DNA from: Streptomyces zhihengii
Lineage (GTDB): Bacteria; Actinomycetota; Actinomycetes; Streptomycetales; Streptomycetaceae
Direction of reading: 5' to 3'
Assembly (NCBI RefSeq): GCF_016919245.1
Contig: NZ_JAFEJA010000001.1
Span: forward strand, 2,046,001-2,110,000
Length of the DNA: 64,000 bases
The notes under the pieces were generated by a model, which was given only the letters and a program-made list of their open reading frames with translations, was not told where the DNA came from and made no database searches. Positions within the stretch are counted from its first letter, which is position 1; each line of letters starts with the position of its first letter. Positions 32,070 through 40,970 of the stretch are shown here, one piece after another. The position numbers were made by a program, and so were the translations under genes.

Positions 32070-35000
32070 CTACGGGTTCTGCGTGATCTTGAAGGTGGAC
32101 GTGGTGTTGCGGATGTCCACCGCGTTGCCGCTCAGCTTCAGACCGTTGAAGACGACCTCGCCGACGGCCGGGCCCTGGCCCGCCTCCGGCATCTCGTTCG
32201 CCCACAGACCGAAGCCGGACTTGGCGTCGAACGCGTCACCGCTCTTGCGCGCGCCGGTGATCGTCACATCGGTGAAGACGGTGTCCTTGATCGGGAACTG
32301 CGGCTGACCGCCCACGTAGTTCGTCTGGAACATCACCCCGCTGTACGTGGGGTCGACGATGTCCACGTTGTTCACCCGGATTCCCTGGAAGACCTTGGAG
32401 GCCGAGAAGACCCAGATGCCGGGGAAGGTCTGCCCGCCCCAGAAGTGCCCGCCCGCCCGGACGATCGAGATGTTCTCGAAGGTCGTCGGCTCGGTCCCGA
32501 AGCCGTTCATCGGGTAGCCGAAGTCCAGGGACGAGATGGTGATCCCGGAGTAGACCAGGGTGTCCGCGATGTGGATGTTGCGGAAGGTGTTGCTGTAGCC
32601 GCCGTAGACGGCGACACCGGCCGCGCGCCACGTCAGCGTGGTGGTCAGGTTCTCGTAGAGGTTGTTCTTCATGTCCGCGCCGCCGGCGTCGATCGCCGAG
32701 AACAGCGCGAAGCTGTCGTCACCGGTCGCCCGGGCGTCGTTGTTGGACACCAGGTTGTCCGTCGACCCGTTGGTCATGTTGATGCCGTCGGCGAACATGT
32801 TCCGGATCCGGGAGTTCTTGATCGTGACCCGGTCGGTGTTGGCGCCCCAGTAGAGGCACACCATGTGCTCGTTCCAGATGTCGTCGATCACCATGTCCGA
32901 CACGTTGGCGAAGTCGAACACCTTGCCGGGACCGTCGATGCGCGAGGTGTAGTTGCCGAAGTAGGCGAAGCCCTTGAACAGCGACCCCTTGGCGGTGTTG
33001 TCGGCCCGGAAGCCGATGTCGGTGTTGTCCTGCGTCGACGGGGCGTGGAACTTCGTGTACCACGGGCCGGCGCCGACCACCTTCACGGACTTGCCGTACA
33101 CCTGGAACTTGCTCGCCGTCTGGTAGTCGCCCGGCGGCAGGTACACGCCCGTGAGCGTGCCCGTGGTGTCCATCCGCACCTTGTCCAGGGCGTTCTGGAC
33201 GTCCTGGTGGGAGAAGCCGGCCGGCACCGTGTACGCGGCCGGGTCCGGGTTCGCCACCGGGGCGACCTGCTCCAGGTTGACGAAGTCGATCGCGTAGGTG
33301 CTGGTGTTGGCAGCGTCCTTCTGGAGCCGGATCTTCGACCCCGCCGGGACCGTCTCGCCGAGCATGATGTGTGCCTCGTCGTAGATGTGACGCGGCGCCC
33401 CCGAGCCGGGCGAGTTGCCGGGCGACGCCTCGGCACCGTACAGCCAGGCGTACTTCGAGGTGAGCGGCAGCGCCTTCTTCATGACGCCGTTGACGTAGAC
33501 GTTGATCGTGGAGTCGATGCCGCCGCCGCCCGGGGCGTCCGGGATCGAGAAGCGGGTCACCAGGGTGTTGGTGCTGGCCCGGGTGGTGAACTCGACGTAC
33601 TCACCGGTGGCGTCCAGGCTGACGGCCTTGCGGCCGGACGCCTCGCCGGCGATGTCGCCGATGGTCCGGTTGGGGCCGACGACCTGCGCGCCGCCGCCGG
33701 CGGTGCCGTCCTCCGCCTCGTACATGTCGTACGGCATGTTCGCGCCGCGTCCCACGAACAGCGGCCGGCTGGAGGTGTTGTTCTCCCGCTTGACCGGCAG
33801 CTCGGCGCTGTCCGGGGCGACGGTGACCTTCAGCGTGTACGAACCATTCGCGGCCGTCCAGGTCCCCAGGTTCACCGGGGCGGTCGTGGCACCGGCCGCG
33901 ATGACGCCGTCGTGGCTGCCGGTGAAGGTGCGCACGGTGGTGCCGCGGGAGTCGACCAGTGCCAGGCTCACCCCGTGGCCGCCGCTCGCCGAGGCGACGG
34001 TGCCCTGGTTCTTCAGGGCCACCTTGAAGGTCACGGAGTCACCGGCGGCCGGGGAGGACGGGGTGGTGGTGACCTGCGCGGCGACCAGGTCCGAGCTGGC
34101 GACCGGCTTGACGACCAGCGCGGAGGGGCTGGTGAAGGCGTTGTTGGTCTCGTTCTGCTCGATGACCGCGCCCGACTCGTCGGCGAGGGCGCCGAGCTGG
34201 TACGAGCCCGCGTCACGCGCGCCGATCGACGCCTGGACGGTGGTCTGCGCACCGGCCGCGAGGGCGCCCACCTGGGCGGTGGCGACGGTGGTGCCGCCGA
34301 GCCGCACGGCCAGCCTGCTGGCCGGGGCCGCGGCCGCGCCGCTGTTGCGGACCGTGGCCGAGACGGTGATCTCGTCCGACTCGACCGGGGCCGCGGGCGA
34401 CGCCGTCAGCCCGGTGACCTCCAGGTCGGGGTTGGGCGCGGGGGTGCCGATCACCTGGAAGTCGGCGATCTGCCCGGCGCTCGACCCGCTGTTGGCGGTG
34501 ATGCGGAGCTGCACGTCGGCCACCCGGGCGTCGACGGGCACGGTGACCGTGTTGCCGTCCGCCGGGTCGAAGACGTACTCCCTGGCCGCGACGAGGCCGG
34601 TGAAGCCGGAGGCGCTCTGCTCCCGGCCGAGGACCTGGATCGTCTGCGTGCGGCGGCCCCAGTCGGGGTTCAGCCGCAGCACCACCCGGGACACGTCCGC
34701 GTTGGCGCCGAGCTTGACGGTGAGGGTGTTCGGGTAGGCCCCGGCACCGCCCTCCCAGTAGGTCGAGCGGTTGTTGTCGTTGGCGTTCTCCGCGACGAAG
34801 GTGTGGATCACGGAGGAGGCGCTGATGGGCTTGGAGACCGCCAGGTCGGAGCCGTTGCCGCCGCTGCCGTTGCGGGTCACCGCGTTGCTGTGCGGGGACT
34901 CGTTGCCGGCCGCGTCCTTGGCGCGCACGGTGTAGGTGACGGTCTCCGTGGCCGCCCGGCTCTCCGACCAGGTGGTCACGTCGCCCGCGACGGTGGCCCT

Positions 35001-36356
35001 GCGGCTGTTGTTGGCGTAGATGTCGTAGGCGGTGACGCCCTTGTTGTCGCTGGACGCCCCCCAGGCCAGCCGGATCTGCCCGGCCGCCGGCTCGGTGAGC
35101 GCCAGGTTCGCCGGGGCGGTCGGCGCCACGGTGTCGCCGGTGTCGCCGGCGCGGGTGACCGTGTTGCTGTTCGCGGACTGGTTGCCCGCCGCGTCCTTGG
35201 CCCGCACGTAGTAGCTGACCCGGGTGCCCGCGGGGCGGTTGTCCGTGAAGGTGGTGACGTTGCCGGCGACCGAGGTGAGCAGGCTGCCGTCGGCGTAGAC
35301 GTCGTACCCGGTGACGGCGGTGTTGTCGGTGGACGCGTCCCAGGTGAGGCGGATCTGCCCGGTGGCCGGCTCGGTGAACGCCAGGTTCGCGGGCGCGGTC
35401 GGCGCCTGGGTGTCGCCGGTCGCGGGGCCGTAGACCTCCAGCTCGGAGACCTGGGCCCCGGGCTGGACGCTGTTGGCGCTGACCAGGACCCGCAGGTAGC
35501 GGGTGGTCGCCGCGTCGAAGGCGACGGTGGCGGTGTTCGCGTTGCCCGCGTCGAAGGTGTACGCCTTGGCGGCGGTCAGGTCGGTGAAGGAGGAGCCGTC
35601 GGTGCTGCCCTGGATCTTCAGCGTCTGGCTGCGGGTGCCCCAGCCGTCGGGGAGCTTGACGACGGCCCGGTCGACGCGCACCGCCGAGCCGAGGTCGGTC
35701 TGGAGCCACTGCGGGAGCTCGTTGTTGCGGCTCTCCCAGTAGGTGGCCTTGTTGCCGTCGCCCGCGTTGCCCGCGGTGTAGACCTCGGTGTGGCTGCTGG
35801 CGGTGAAGGTCCGGCCGCGCGCGAGGTTGACCGAGGACTCCCCCGCCGCGTGCACCTCCAGCTCGGAGAGCTGGGCCGCCGCCCAGCCGGTGTTGGCGGT
35901 GACCGCGATCCGGACGAACCGGGTCTGGGTCGCCGGGAAGGCGATGGTGACGGTGTTGCCCGCGCCGGGGGTGAAGGAGTACGCCGCCGACGCCTTGAGC
36001 GTGGCGAAGCTCGTGCCGTCGGCGCTGCCCTGCACCGCCAGGGTCTGGGTGCGGCTCTCCCATCCGGCGGGGAGCTTGAGCACGACCTCGTCGATGCGTG
36101 CCGTGGCCCCGAGGTCCGTCTGGACCCACTGGGGGAGGCCGTTGCCGGCGCTCTGCCAGTAGGTGCCCTGGTTGCCGTCGGTGACGTTGGCGGCGCCGTA
36201 CTCGTTGTGGGAGCTGCTCGCGGCGGCCGGGTCGCCCACCGCGATGTTGGGCCCGCCTGCCGCCGAGGCGGCGGACAGCAGCGGGCCCCCCAGTGACAGG
36301 AGGCTGGTGGCCAGCACGGCGCACATGGCCCGTGACGCGACCTTGCGGGATCTCAT
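32070..36356 (-). CDS. Secreted multidomain GH87 alpha-1,3-glucanase/mycodextranase (protein 1)
   Basis: Very large extracellular protein (1,428 residues). Order: signal peptide (1-33), two discoidin/CBM32-like domains (about 35-170 and 175-310), two FN3 domains (315-400, 410-495), a third discoidin domain (505-637), two CARDB domains (645-750, 755-868), a CBM6-like domain (870-1032) and a right-handed beta-helix (1040-1428). The helix carries MFADGINMTNGS and ARATGDDSFALFS, with D1190 followed 23-24 residues later by D1213-D1214. This is the acidic triad spacing I associate with GH87 alpha-1,3-glucanases, whose known members also join discoidin and CBM6 modules to the catalytic helix. Likely cleaves insoluble alpha-1,3-glucan (mutan, fungal wall) or nigeran. 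The neighbouring alpha-glucoside importer and glucosidase support this. A pectin-type beta-helix enzyme is the main alternative. Confidence 0.8.
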   Translation of the reverse strand: MRSRKVASRAMCAVLATSLLSLGGPLLSAASAAGGPNIAVGDPAAASSSHNEYGAANVTDGNQGTYWQSAGNGLPQWVQTDLGATARIDEVVLKLPAGWESRTQTLAVQGSADGTSFATLKASAAYSFTPGAGNTVTIAFPATQTRFVRIAVTANTGWAAAQLSELEVHAAGESSVNLARGRTFTASSHTEVYTAGNAGDGNKATYWESRNNELPQWLQTDLGSAVRVDRAVVKLPDGWGTRSQTLKIQGSTDGSSFTDLTAAKAYTFDAGNANTATVAFDAATTRYLRVLVSANSVQPGAQVSELEVYGPATGDTQAPTAPANLAFTEPATGQIRLTWDASTDNTAVTGYDVYADGSLLTSVAGNVTTFTDNRPAGTRVSYYVRAKDAAGNQSANSNTVTRAGDTGDTVAPTAPANLALTEPAAGQIRLAWGASSDNKGVTAYDIYANNSRRATVAGDVTTWSESRAATETVTYTVRAKDAAGNESPHSNAVTRNGSGGNGSDLAVSKPISASSVIHTFVAENANDNNRSTYWEGGAGAYPNTLTVKLGANADVSRVVLRLNPDWGRRTQTIQVLGREQSASGFTGLVAAREYVFDPADGNTVTVPVDARVADVQLRITANSGSSAGQIADFQVIGTPAPNPDLEVTGLTASPAAPVESDEITVSATVRNSGAAAAPASRLAVRLGGTTVATAQVGALAAGAQTTVQASIGARDAGSYQLGALADESGAVIEQNETNNAFTSPSALVVKPVASSDLVAAQVTTTPSSPAAGDSVTFKVALKNQGTVASASGGHGVSLALVDSRGTTVRTFTGSHDGVIAAGATTAPVNLGTWTAANGSYTLKVTVAPDSAELPVKRENNTSSRPLFVGRGANMPYDMYEAEDGTAGGGAQVVGPNRTIGDIAGEASGRKAVSLDATGEYVEFTTRASTNTLVTRFSIPDAPGGGGIDSTINVYVNGVMKKALPLTSKYAWLYGAEASPGNSPGSGAPRHIYDEAHIMLGETVPAGSKIRLQKDAANTSTYAIDFVNLEQVAPVANPDPAAYTVPAGFSHQDVQNALDKVRMDTTGTLTGVYLPPGDYQTASKFQVYGKSVKVVGAGPWYTKFHAPSTQDNTDIGFRADNTAKGSLFKGFAYFGNYTSRIDGPGKVFDFANVSDMVIDDIWNEHMVCLYWGANTDRVTIKNSRIRNMFADGINMTNGSTDNLVSNNDARATGDDSFALFSAIDAGGADMKNNLYENLTTTLTWRAAGVAVYGGYSNTFRNIHIADTLVYSGITISSLDFGYPMNGFGTEPTTFENISIVRAGGHFWGGQTFPGIWVFSASKVFQGIRVNNVDIVDPTYSGVMFQTNYVGGQPQFPIKDTVFTDVTITGARKSGDAFDAKSGFGLWANEMPEAGQGPAVGEVVFNGLKLSGNAVDIRNTTSTFKITQNP

Positions 36357-36520
36357 ACGTCCCCGATCTCGGCCCCGCCGCGGTCGGGCGGGGCACGGTC
36401 TGTTCTCGGACGGGTGGACACGGCGCGCGGGCGTGCGGCACGCGCACCGGTGGGGGTGGGACGGGGTGCGGGTCCGTGCCGCCCGCGGTGGACGGGCGGC
36501 ACGGTGCTCCGGGACGCCGC

Positions 36521-36554
36521 CCTCCGGCGCCCGGCGGGGGCCGGGCGCCGGAGG
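36521..36554 (-). terminator. Terminator after GH87 gene 2
   Basis: Perfect 15-bp arms (36521-36535 and 36540-36554) with a 4-nt G loop, just past the stop. It implies that GH87 gene 1 has its own promoter within 36357-36520, where no clear -10/-35 was recognised. Confidence 0.8.
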
Positions 36555-36562
36555 GCGTGCGG

Positions 36563-39500
36563 TCAGTAGCGCAGTGCCTGCCGCTGGTGCGCCGGCACGG
36601 CCGCCGCTCCGGCGGAGCCGTTGATCACGAACTGCGAGCCGGGTTCGACGAGGACGTCGCCCTCGGCCGAGCCGGTGATGGTGACGTTCGACAGGGTCGC
36701 GCTGCCGCGGGCGCCGCCCATGGCGAGGATTCCGGACCCGTTGTTGGACTTGTCGATGGTCACGTTGCTGATCCGGACGTTCGGCATGGCGCCGCCGCCG
36801 GTCTTGAACTGGATGCCGTCGTAGGTGGAGTCGTGGATGTCCGTGTCACGGATGGTGACACCCGGGATGTCGGGGCCCTGCGCGAACAGGGTGATCGCGC
36901 CGAACTCCTGGTCCTCGTTCCAGAACGCCCCGCCGGTGCGGTACAGACCGTTGTTGGCGATCAGGGTCTGGCCGGAGAACGGGATCGGGTCGTGGTCGGT
37001 GGCCAGCATGATCCCCGGGTAGTTCATGGTGTCGGAGATCAGGTTGTTCTCGATCGTGTTGCCGTAACCGCCGTAGACCGCGATGCCGTTGGCCCGCCAC
37101 GGGAGCTGGATCGTGTTGTTGCGGAAGTGGTTGTCGTGGCCGACGTCGACGGAGGTGTCCTTGACGTACTTGCTGGCCCACACGGCCAGCGCGTCGTCGC
37201 CGGTGTTGCGGAAGGAGGAGTTGTAGACGGTGGAGTTGCGGGTGCCGTTGGCGAAGTTGACGCCGTCGGCGTAGGTGTTGCGGATCCGGACGCCGCTGAA
37301 CTCGACGCCGTCGCCCGGCCCCCACAGCTCGGGGATGTTGGAGTAGTCGCGTCCGACCCAGGCGCCCACGTTGGCGTGCTCGATCCAGACGTTGCTGATC
37401 TTCGTGTCCTTGCCGAAGCGGCCGTTGAGGGCGACACCGCCCTCCGCGTTGCCGTCGCCGCCGCGGATGGTGCCCGAGCCGAAGATGGCGATGTCGGAGA
37501 TCTTGGTGTTGTGGTCGATGTCGAAGCCGAAGTTGCCCTCGTGCGGGTGGTTGATGCCGCCCGCCTGGTGCGGCGGGGTCAGCGAGTAGAGCTGCGAGTG
37601 CCACATGCCGGCGCCGCGGACGGTGACGTCACGGATGCCCACCTGGTTGAACTGACCCCGGTCCAGCGGGTCGTCGGTGAGGATCTTCTTCTCCTGGCGC
37701 CACTGGCCGGCCGGGATCCACACGCAGGGGATCTCGCCCTTCTGGTCGGCCGTGACGGCGCGCTGGATGGCGTCCGCGTCGTCGATCCCGTCGTTCGGGA
37801 CCGCGCCGTAGGTGGTGATGGAGACGCACTCGGCGGGCTTGGCGGCCGGCGCCGCGACCTGCTCCAGGTCGATCGAGTCGATGATGTGGAAGGCGGCGCC
37901 GTCACCGGCGTCGCGCTGGAGGCGGAACACCGTGCCCTGCGGGTAGGTCTGGGTCAGCAGGGCGTGCGACTCGTCGAACAGCCGGCGGGCGTCACCGCCG
38001 GGGCGGTTGGTCAGGCCCTCCGGGTCGTCGGTGCTGCCGTAGAGCCAGCTGTGCTTCGAGGACAGGTTGATCTTGCGGACGAACTGCCCGTCGGCGTAGA
38101 GGCTGATGGTCGCCTCCTGGCCGCCGCCGGCCGCCGCGTCGGGGATCGAGTTGCGCACGACGATCGAGTTCGAGGCGCTGGTGGAGGTGAACTCCACGTA
38201 CTGACCGGTGGAGTTCAGGCGGACCGACTTCCGGCCGGAGGACTCGGTGGCGAAGTTGGTGTGCCCGAAGGTGCGCTTGGCGTCCGCCTGGAGCAGGGTG
38301 CCGTTGTGGCGTCCGTCCTCCGCCTGGTACTCGGTGTACGGCACGGCGGCGCCGCGTCCGACGACCAGGGAGCGGGCGAAGGTGTTGTTGTTCTCGTTGG
38401 TCTCCGCGACCGTGCCGGTGGCGTCGGCCGTCGCGGTGAGCGTGGCGCCGCCGCTGGTGGCGGTCCAGCTTCCGCTGATGGCGACGTTGGCCGTGGCACC
38501 CGCGGCGACGGCGCCGGTGGTGCCGTTCAGGGTGGTGGAGCCGACGGTGAGCCGGGTGACGGATCCGGCGGGCACCGCGGTGGTGCCGCGGTTGTGCACC
38601 GCGACGGTGAAGCCGACGGTGGCGCCGACGGCCGGGCTGGACGGGTTGGTGGTGATGCCCGTGACCGCGAGGTCCGGTCCGGGCGCCTGGCCGACCACCA
38701 GCTTGGCGGCGGCGGTGCGGCTGTTGTTGGTGTTGTCCAGTTCGGCGACCGTGTCCGTGGGGTCGACGACCGCGGAGACGGTGTAGCTGCCCATGGCGCG
38801 CTTGCCCACCTGGACGGGGACCTTCACGGACGCCCCGGCCGCCAGCGCCCCGACGGCCGCGCTGCCGGCGGCGGCACCTTCGAGGCTGACGTTCACCGTC
38901 GTCGCGGGCGACGCGGCGGTGCCGGTGTTGCGCACGGTGGCGTCGACCGTGACCGTGTCCGTCTCCGAGGGGGCGGAGGGGGACCAGGTCAGATCGGTGA
39001 CGGTCAGGTCGGGAGCGGGCGCGGCCGCGCCGACGACCTGGAACTCGGCCACCTGGCCGCCGCCCCCGCCGGTGTTGCCGAAGAACTGGAGGCGCACATC
39101 GGCGTACCGGCCGGACACCGCGATGTTGACGGTGTTCTGGTTGGACGCCGGGTTGAAGACGTAGTCCGCCCGGTCCTTGAGCGACACGAACGCCGTCTCA
39201 CCGGCCTTGCGGCCGAGCACCTGGATGCTCTGCGTGCGGGTGCCCCAGGCGGCGTCGGGGTTCAGCTTGAGGACGACGCCGGACAGGTCGGCGTCCGCGC
39301 CCAGCTTCACGGTCAGCGTCGACGGCTGGCCGCTCGCCTCCCAGTAGCTGCTGGTGCTGTCGTCGTTGGCGTTGGCCGCGACGTAGGTCTGGGTGTGCGA
39401 CGACGCCTCGATCGGCTTGCGCAAGGCGAGGTTGGTCCCGGCCGGGGGCGGATCGCCCGGGTCGGGGCCGCCGCCGCCCTCGCCGTAGATCTCCACCTCC

Positions 39501-39985
39501 GACAACTGGGCGGCGTTCCAGCCCGTGTTGCCGGTGACCTGTACCCGTATGAAGCGCGCGGTCGCGTCCACGTCGAGGCTGACCGCGTTGCCGGAGCCCG
39601 GGGAGAAGGCCCGGCCCGCGGCGGCGGACAGCGTGCTGAACGCGCTGCCGTCGGTGCTGCCCTGGACGCTGAGGGTCTCGGTGCGCGCCTCCCACGACGA
39701 GGGGAGCTTCAGCACCACCTCGTCGACGTCGACCGCGCTGCCGAGGTCGATCTGCACCCACTGGGGGAACGAGCCGAGCGGCCCCTCCCAGTAGGAGGCC
39801 TGGCTGCCGTCGGTGACGTTGCCGGCCGGGTAGCCGGCATGCGATGCGCCGGCCGTGGCCGGTCTGCCGAGCGCAAGGTTCTGTCCGTCGGCGGCGTGGG
39901 CCGCCACCGGCAGCAGCCCGACCGCGACCAGACCGGTCGTCACCAGGCCGGCGAAGAAGCGCCGGCCGTGATGTGTCCCTCTCAT
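36563..39985 (-). CDS. Secreted multidomain GH87 alpha-1,3-glucanase/mycodextranase (protein 2)
   Basis: Extracellular protein of 1,140 residues with a Tat-like signal (GRRFFAGL). Order: discoidin/CBM32-like (about 35-168), a second discoidin domain (185-320), CARDB (325-432), CARDB (435-543), CBM6-like (548-712), and a C-terminal beta-helix (718-1140) opening VSITTYGAVPNDGIDDADAIQRAV. The catalytic region has NTYADGVNFANGT and NTGDDALAVW, with D907 and D930-D931 at the same 23-24 residue spacing as protein 1. It lacks the FN3 pair and one discoidin domain of protein 1. The helix differs enough that the two may attack different linkages (mutan versus nigeran). Start chosen at the ATG next to GAGAGGG; the upstream open frame is a shadow. 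Confidence 0.8.
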   Translation of the reverse strand: MRGTHHGRRFFAGLVTTGLVAVGLLPVAAHAADGQNLALGRPATAGASHAGYPAGNVTDGSQASYWEGPLGSFPQWVQIDLGSAVDVDEVVLKLPSSWEARTETLSVQGSTDGSAFSTLSAAAGRAFSPGSGNAVSLDVDATARFIRVQVTGNTGWNAAQLSEVEIYGEGGGGPDPGDPPPAGTNLALRKPIEASSHTQTYVAANANDDSTSSYWEASGQPSTLTVKLGADADLSGVVLKLNPDAAWGTRTQSIQVLGRKAGETAFVSLKDRADYVFNPASNQNTVNIAVSGRYADVRLQFFGNTGGGGGQVAEFQVVGAAAPAPDLTVTDLTWSPSAPSETDTVTVDATVRNTGTAASPATTVNVSLEGAAAGSAAVGALAAGASVKVPVQVGKRAMGSYTVSAVVDPTDTVAELDNTNNSRTAAAKLVVGQAPGPDLAVTGITTNPSSPAVGATVGFTVAVHNRGTTAVPAGSVTRLTVGSTTLNGTTGAVAAGATANVAISGSWTATSGGATLTATADATGTVAETNENNNTFARSLVVGRGAAVPYTEYQAEDGRHNGTLLQADAKRTFGHTNFATESSGRKSVRLNSTGQYVEFTSTSASNSIVVRNSIPDAAAGGGQEATISLYADGQFVRKINLSSKHSWLYGSTDDPEGLTNRPGGDARRLFDESHALLTQTYPQGTVFRLQRDAGDGAAFHIIDSIDLEQVAAPAAKPAECVSITTYGAVPNDGIDDADAIQRAVTADQKGEIPCVWIPAGQWRQEKKILTDDPLDRGQFNQVGIRDVTVRGAGMWHSQLYSLTPPHQAGGINHPHEGNFGFDIDHNTKISDIAIFGSGTIRGGDGNAEGGVALNGRFGKDTKISNVWIEHANVGAWVGRDYSNIPELWGPGDGVEFSGVRIRNTYADGVNFANGTRNSTVYNSSFRNTGDDALAVWASKYVKDTSVDVGHDNHFRNNTIQLPWRANGIAVYGGYGNTIENNLISDTMNYPGIMLATDHDPIPFSGQTLIANNGLYRTGGAFWNEDQEFGAITLFAQGPDIPGVTIRDTDIHDSTYDGIQFKTGGGAMPNVRISNVTIDKSNNGSGILAMGGARGSATLSNVTITGSAEGDVLVEPGSQFVINGSAGAAAVPAHQRQALRY

Positions 39986-40163
39986 GAGGCCCTCTCGTTC
40001 CCTTTCCCTGGGCGCGCCCGGCCGTGCGGCCCCGCTCCCCCGCACTCCCACGCCGGCGGCGTCGAAGCGGGCGGGACAGCGGGGCGCTCGTGACGGGTGT
40101 GCCTGGTGGACGATGGCGGGCTCACCAGGCGTCGGCGAAGCCCTGGTGAACCCTGAAACGCCG

Positions 40164-40187
40164 TGAATCAAAAAGTTGAGTGATTCA
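40164..40187 (-). promoter_or_regulatory. Inverted repeat TGAATCA-N10-TGATTCA in the GH87 gene 2 promoter
   Basis: Perfect 7-bp arms 10 bases apart in the most AT-rich patch of this area, about 180 bases before the GH87 gene. On the minus strand TTGACT (40195-40190) could be a -35, with the repeat covering the spacer and -10. It also precedes the VapB-like gene on the plus strand. Confidence 0.5.
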
Positions 40188-40264
40188 GTCAATCTTTTGC
40201 AGCGCCGAGGTGACAGGTTTCTACCAGGTATCGACTTTGTCAACGGTTCGGTACGCAGAGGCAC

Positions 40265-40471
40265 TTGGAGGCGCACACGAAGAAGCCCCCTGCCGTGGGG
40301 CAGAGGGCTGCGCGGACGCGCTTCACCGGGTCGCCGACGCGGCAGGAGTTCTTCGACGCCATGGACGCCGGCGCACTCGACTTCAGCGAGATCGTCGAGA
40401 CCACCGGCCCACGGAACACCGACGGCTCGCTCAAGCACGGCACCTCTCAGGACGAGGGCAACGCCGCCTGA
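40265..40471 (+). CDS. VapB-like antitoxin, apparently N-terminally truncated
   Basis: Short 68-residue frame from a TTG codon: EAHTKKPPAVG...TRQEFFDAMDAGALDFSEIV. The HTKK patch and the C-terminal toxin-binding tail (RQEFFDAMDAGALDF) resemble VapB antitoxins. The usual N-terminal ribbon-helix-helix strand is missing and no better start exists upstream. The stop overlaps the toxin start (TGATG), as in intact VapBC operons. A compensated frameshift inside the KK-to-TRQEFF region is possible, since another frame there reads GAEGCADALHRVADAA, which looks more antitoxin-like. Confidence 0.55.
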   Translation: MEAHTKKPPAVGQRAARTRFTGSPTRQEFFDAMDAGALDFSEIVETTGPRNTDGSLKHGTSQDEGNAA

Positions 40472-40890
40472 TGCAGGACCGGTATCCGACCGACAAGTCC
40501 GCCCTGGCACGCTGGACGAAGCCCGCCGTGAAGACCGTGCCGGGGCCCCTTCACGAGCGCTGCCTGCTCGCCGTCTGCCGGCCGACCGAGTACGAGATGG
40601 TGCACTCCGCGCGGGACAGCGCGGAGGCCCTGCGCATCAGCACCTGGCTCCGCGCCTTCGACTACGTGCGCGCGGACGACGAGACCTTCGCACGAGCCCT
40701 GGACATCCAGCGGCACGCCCTCGACGCCGGCTTCCACCGCGCGCTGTCACTGCCCGACCTCCTGATCGCGGCGATCGCGGAGGCGAACCGGCTGACGGTG
40801 CTCCACTACGACGGCGACTTCGACATGATCGTCTCCCTCACCGGACAGGCCGCCGAGTGGGTCGTCCCGCCCGGCACCGCCGATCGCTGA
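40471..40890 (+). CDS. VapC-type PIN-domain toxin
   Basis: Predicted Mg2+-dependent ribonuclease of 139 residues. PIN active-site acids are present: D8 in TDKSALAR, E40/E42 in RPTEYEMVHSAR, D96 in LSLPDLLIAAIAE and D114/D116/D118 in LHYDGDFDMI. The N-terminus is slightly shorter than usual before TDKSALAR. Translationally coupled to the VapB-like frame. Lies inside the 9-kb segment bracketed by the LacI direct repeats, where it could penalise loss of that segment. Confidence 0.82.
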   Translation: MQDRYPTDKSALARWTKPAVKTVPGPLHERCLLAVCRPTEYEMVHSARDSAEALRISTWLRAFDYVRADDETFARALDIQRHALDAGFHRALSLPDLLIAAIAEANRLTVLHYDGDFDMIVSLTGQAAEWVVPPGTADR

Positions 40891-40970
40891 CGGAAGGCCT
40901 CCCGGCACGGCAGCCCGGTGAACGCCGCGCGGCGGACCCGCCGGGGCGCGCGCAGGCTGCCGGCGCGCAG

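Noticed and set aside
32445..36296. Long plus-strand frame opposite GH87 gene 1, and a similar one at 36293-40093
   Set aside because: Gly/Arg/Val/Asp-rich, no recognisable fold. Long antisense frames are expected in DNA of this GC content.
36447..36452. ACCGGT upstream of GH87 gene 1 as a member of the mannan operator class
   Set aside because: Only the six-base core matches; the AA/TT flanks of the other sites are absent, and such a hexamer is common in this DNA.
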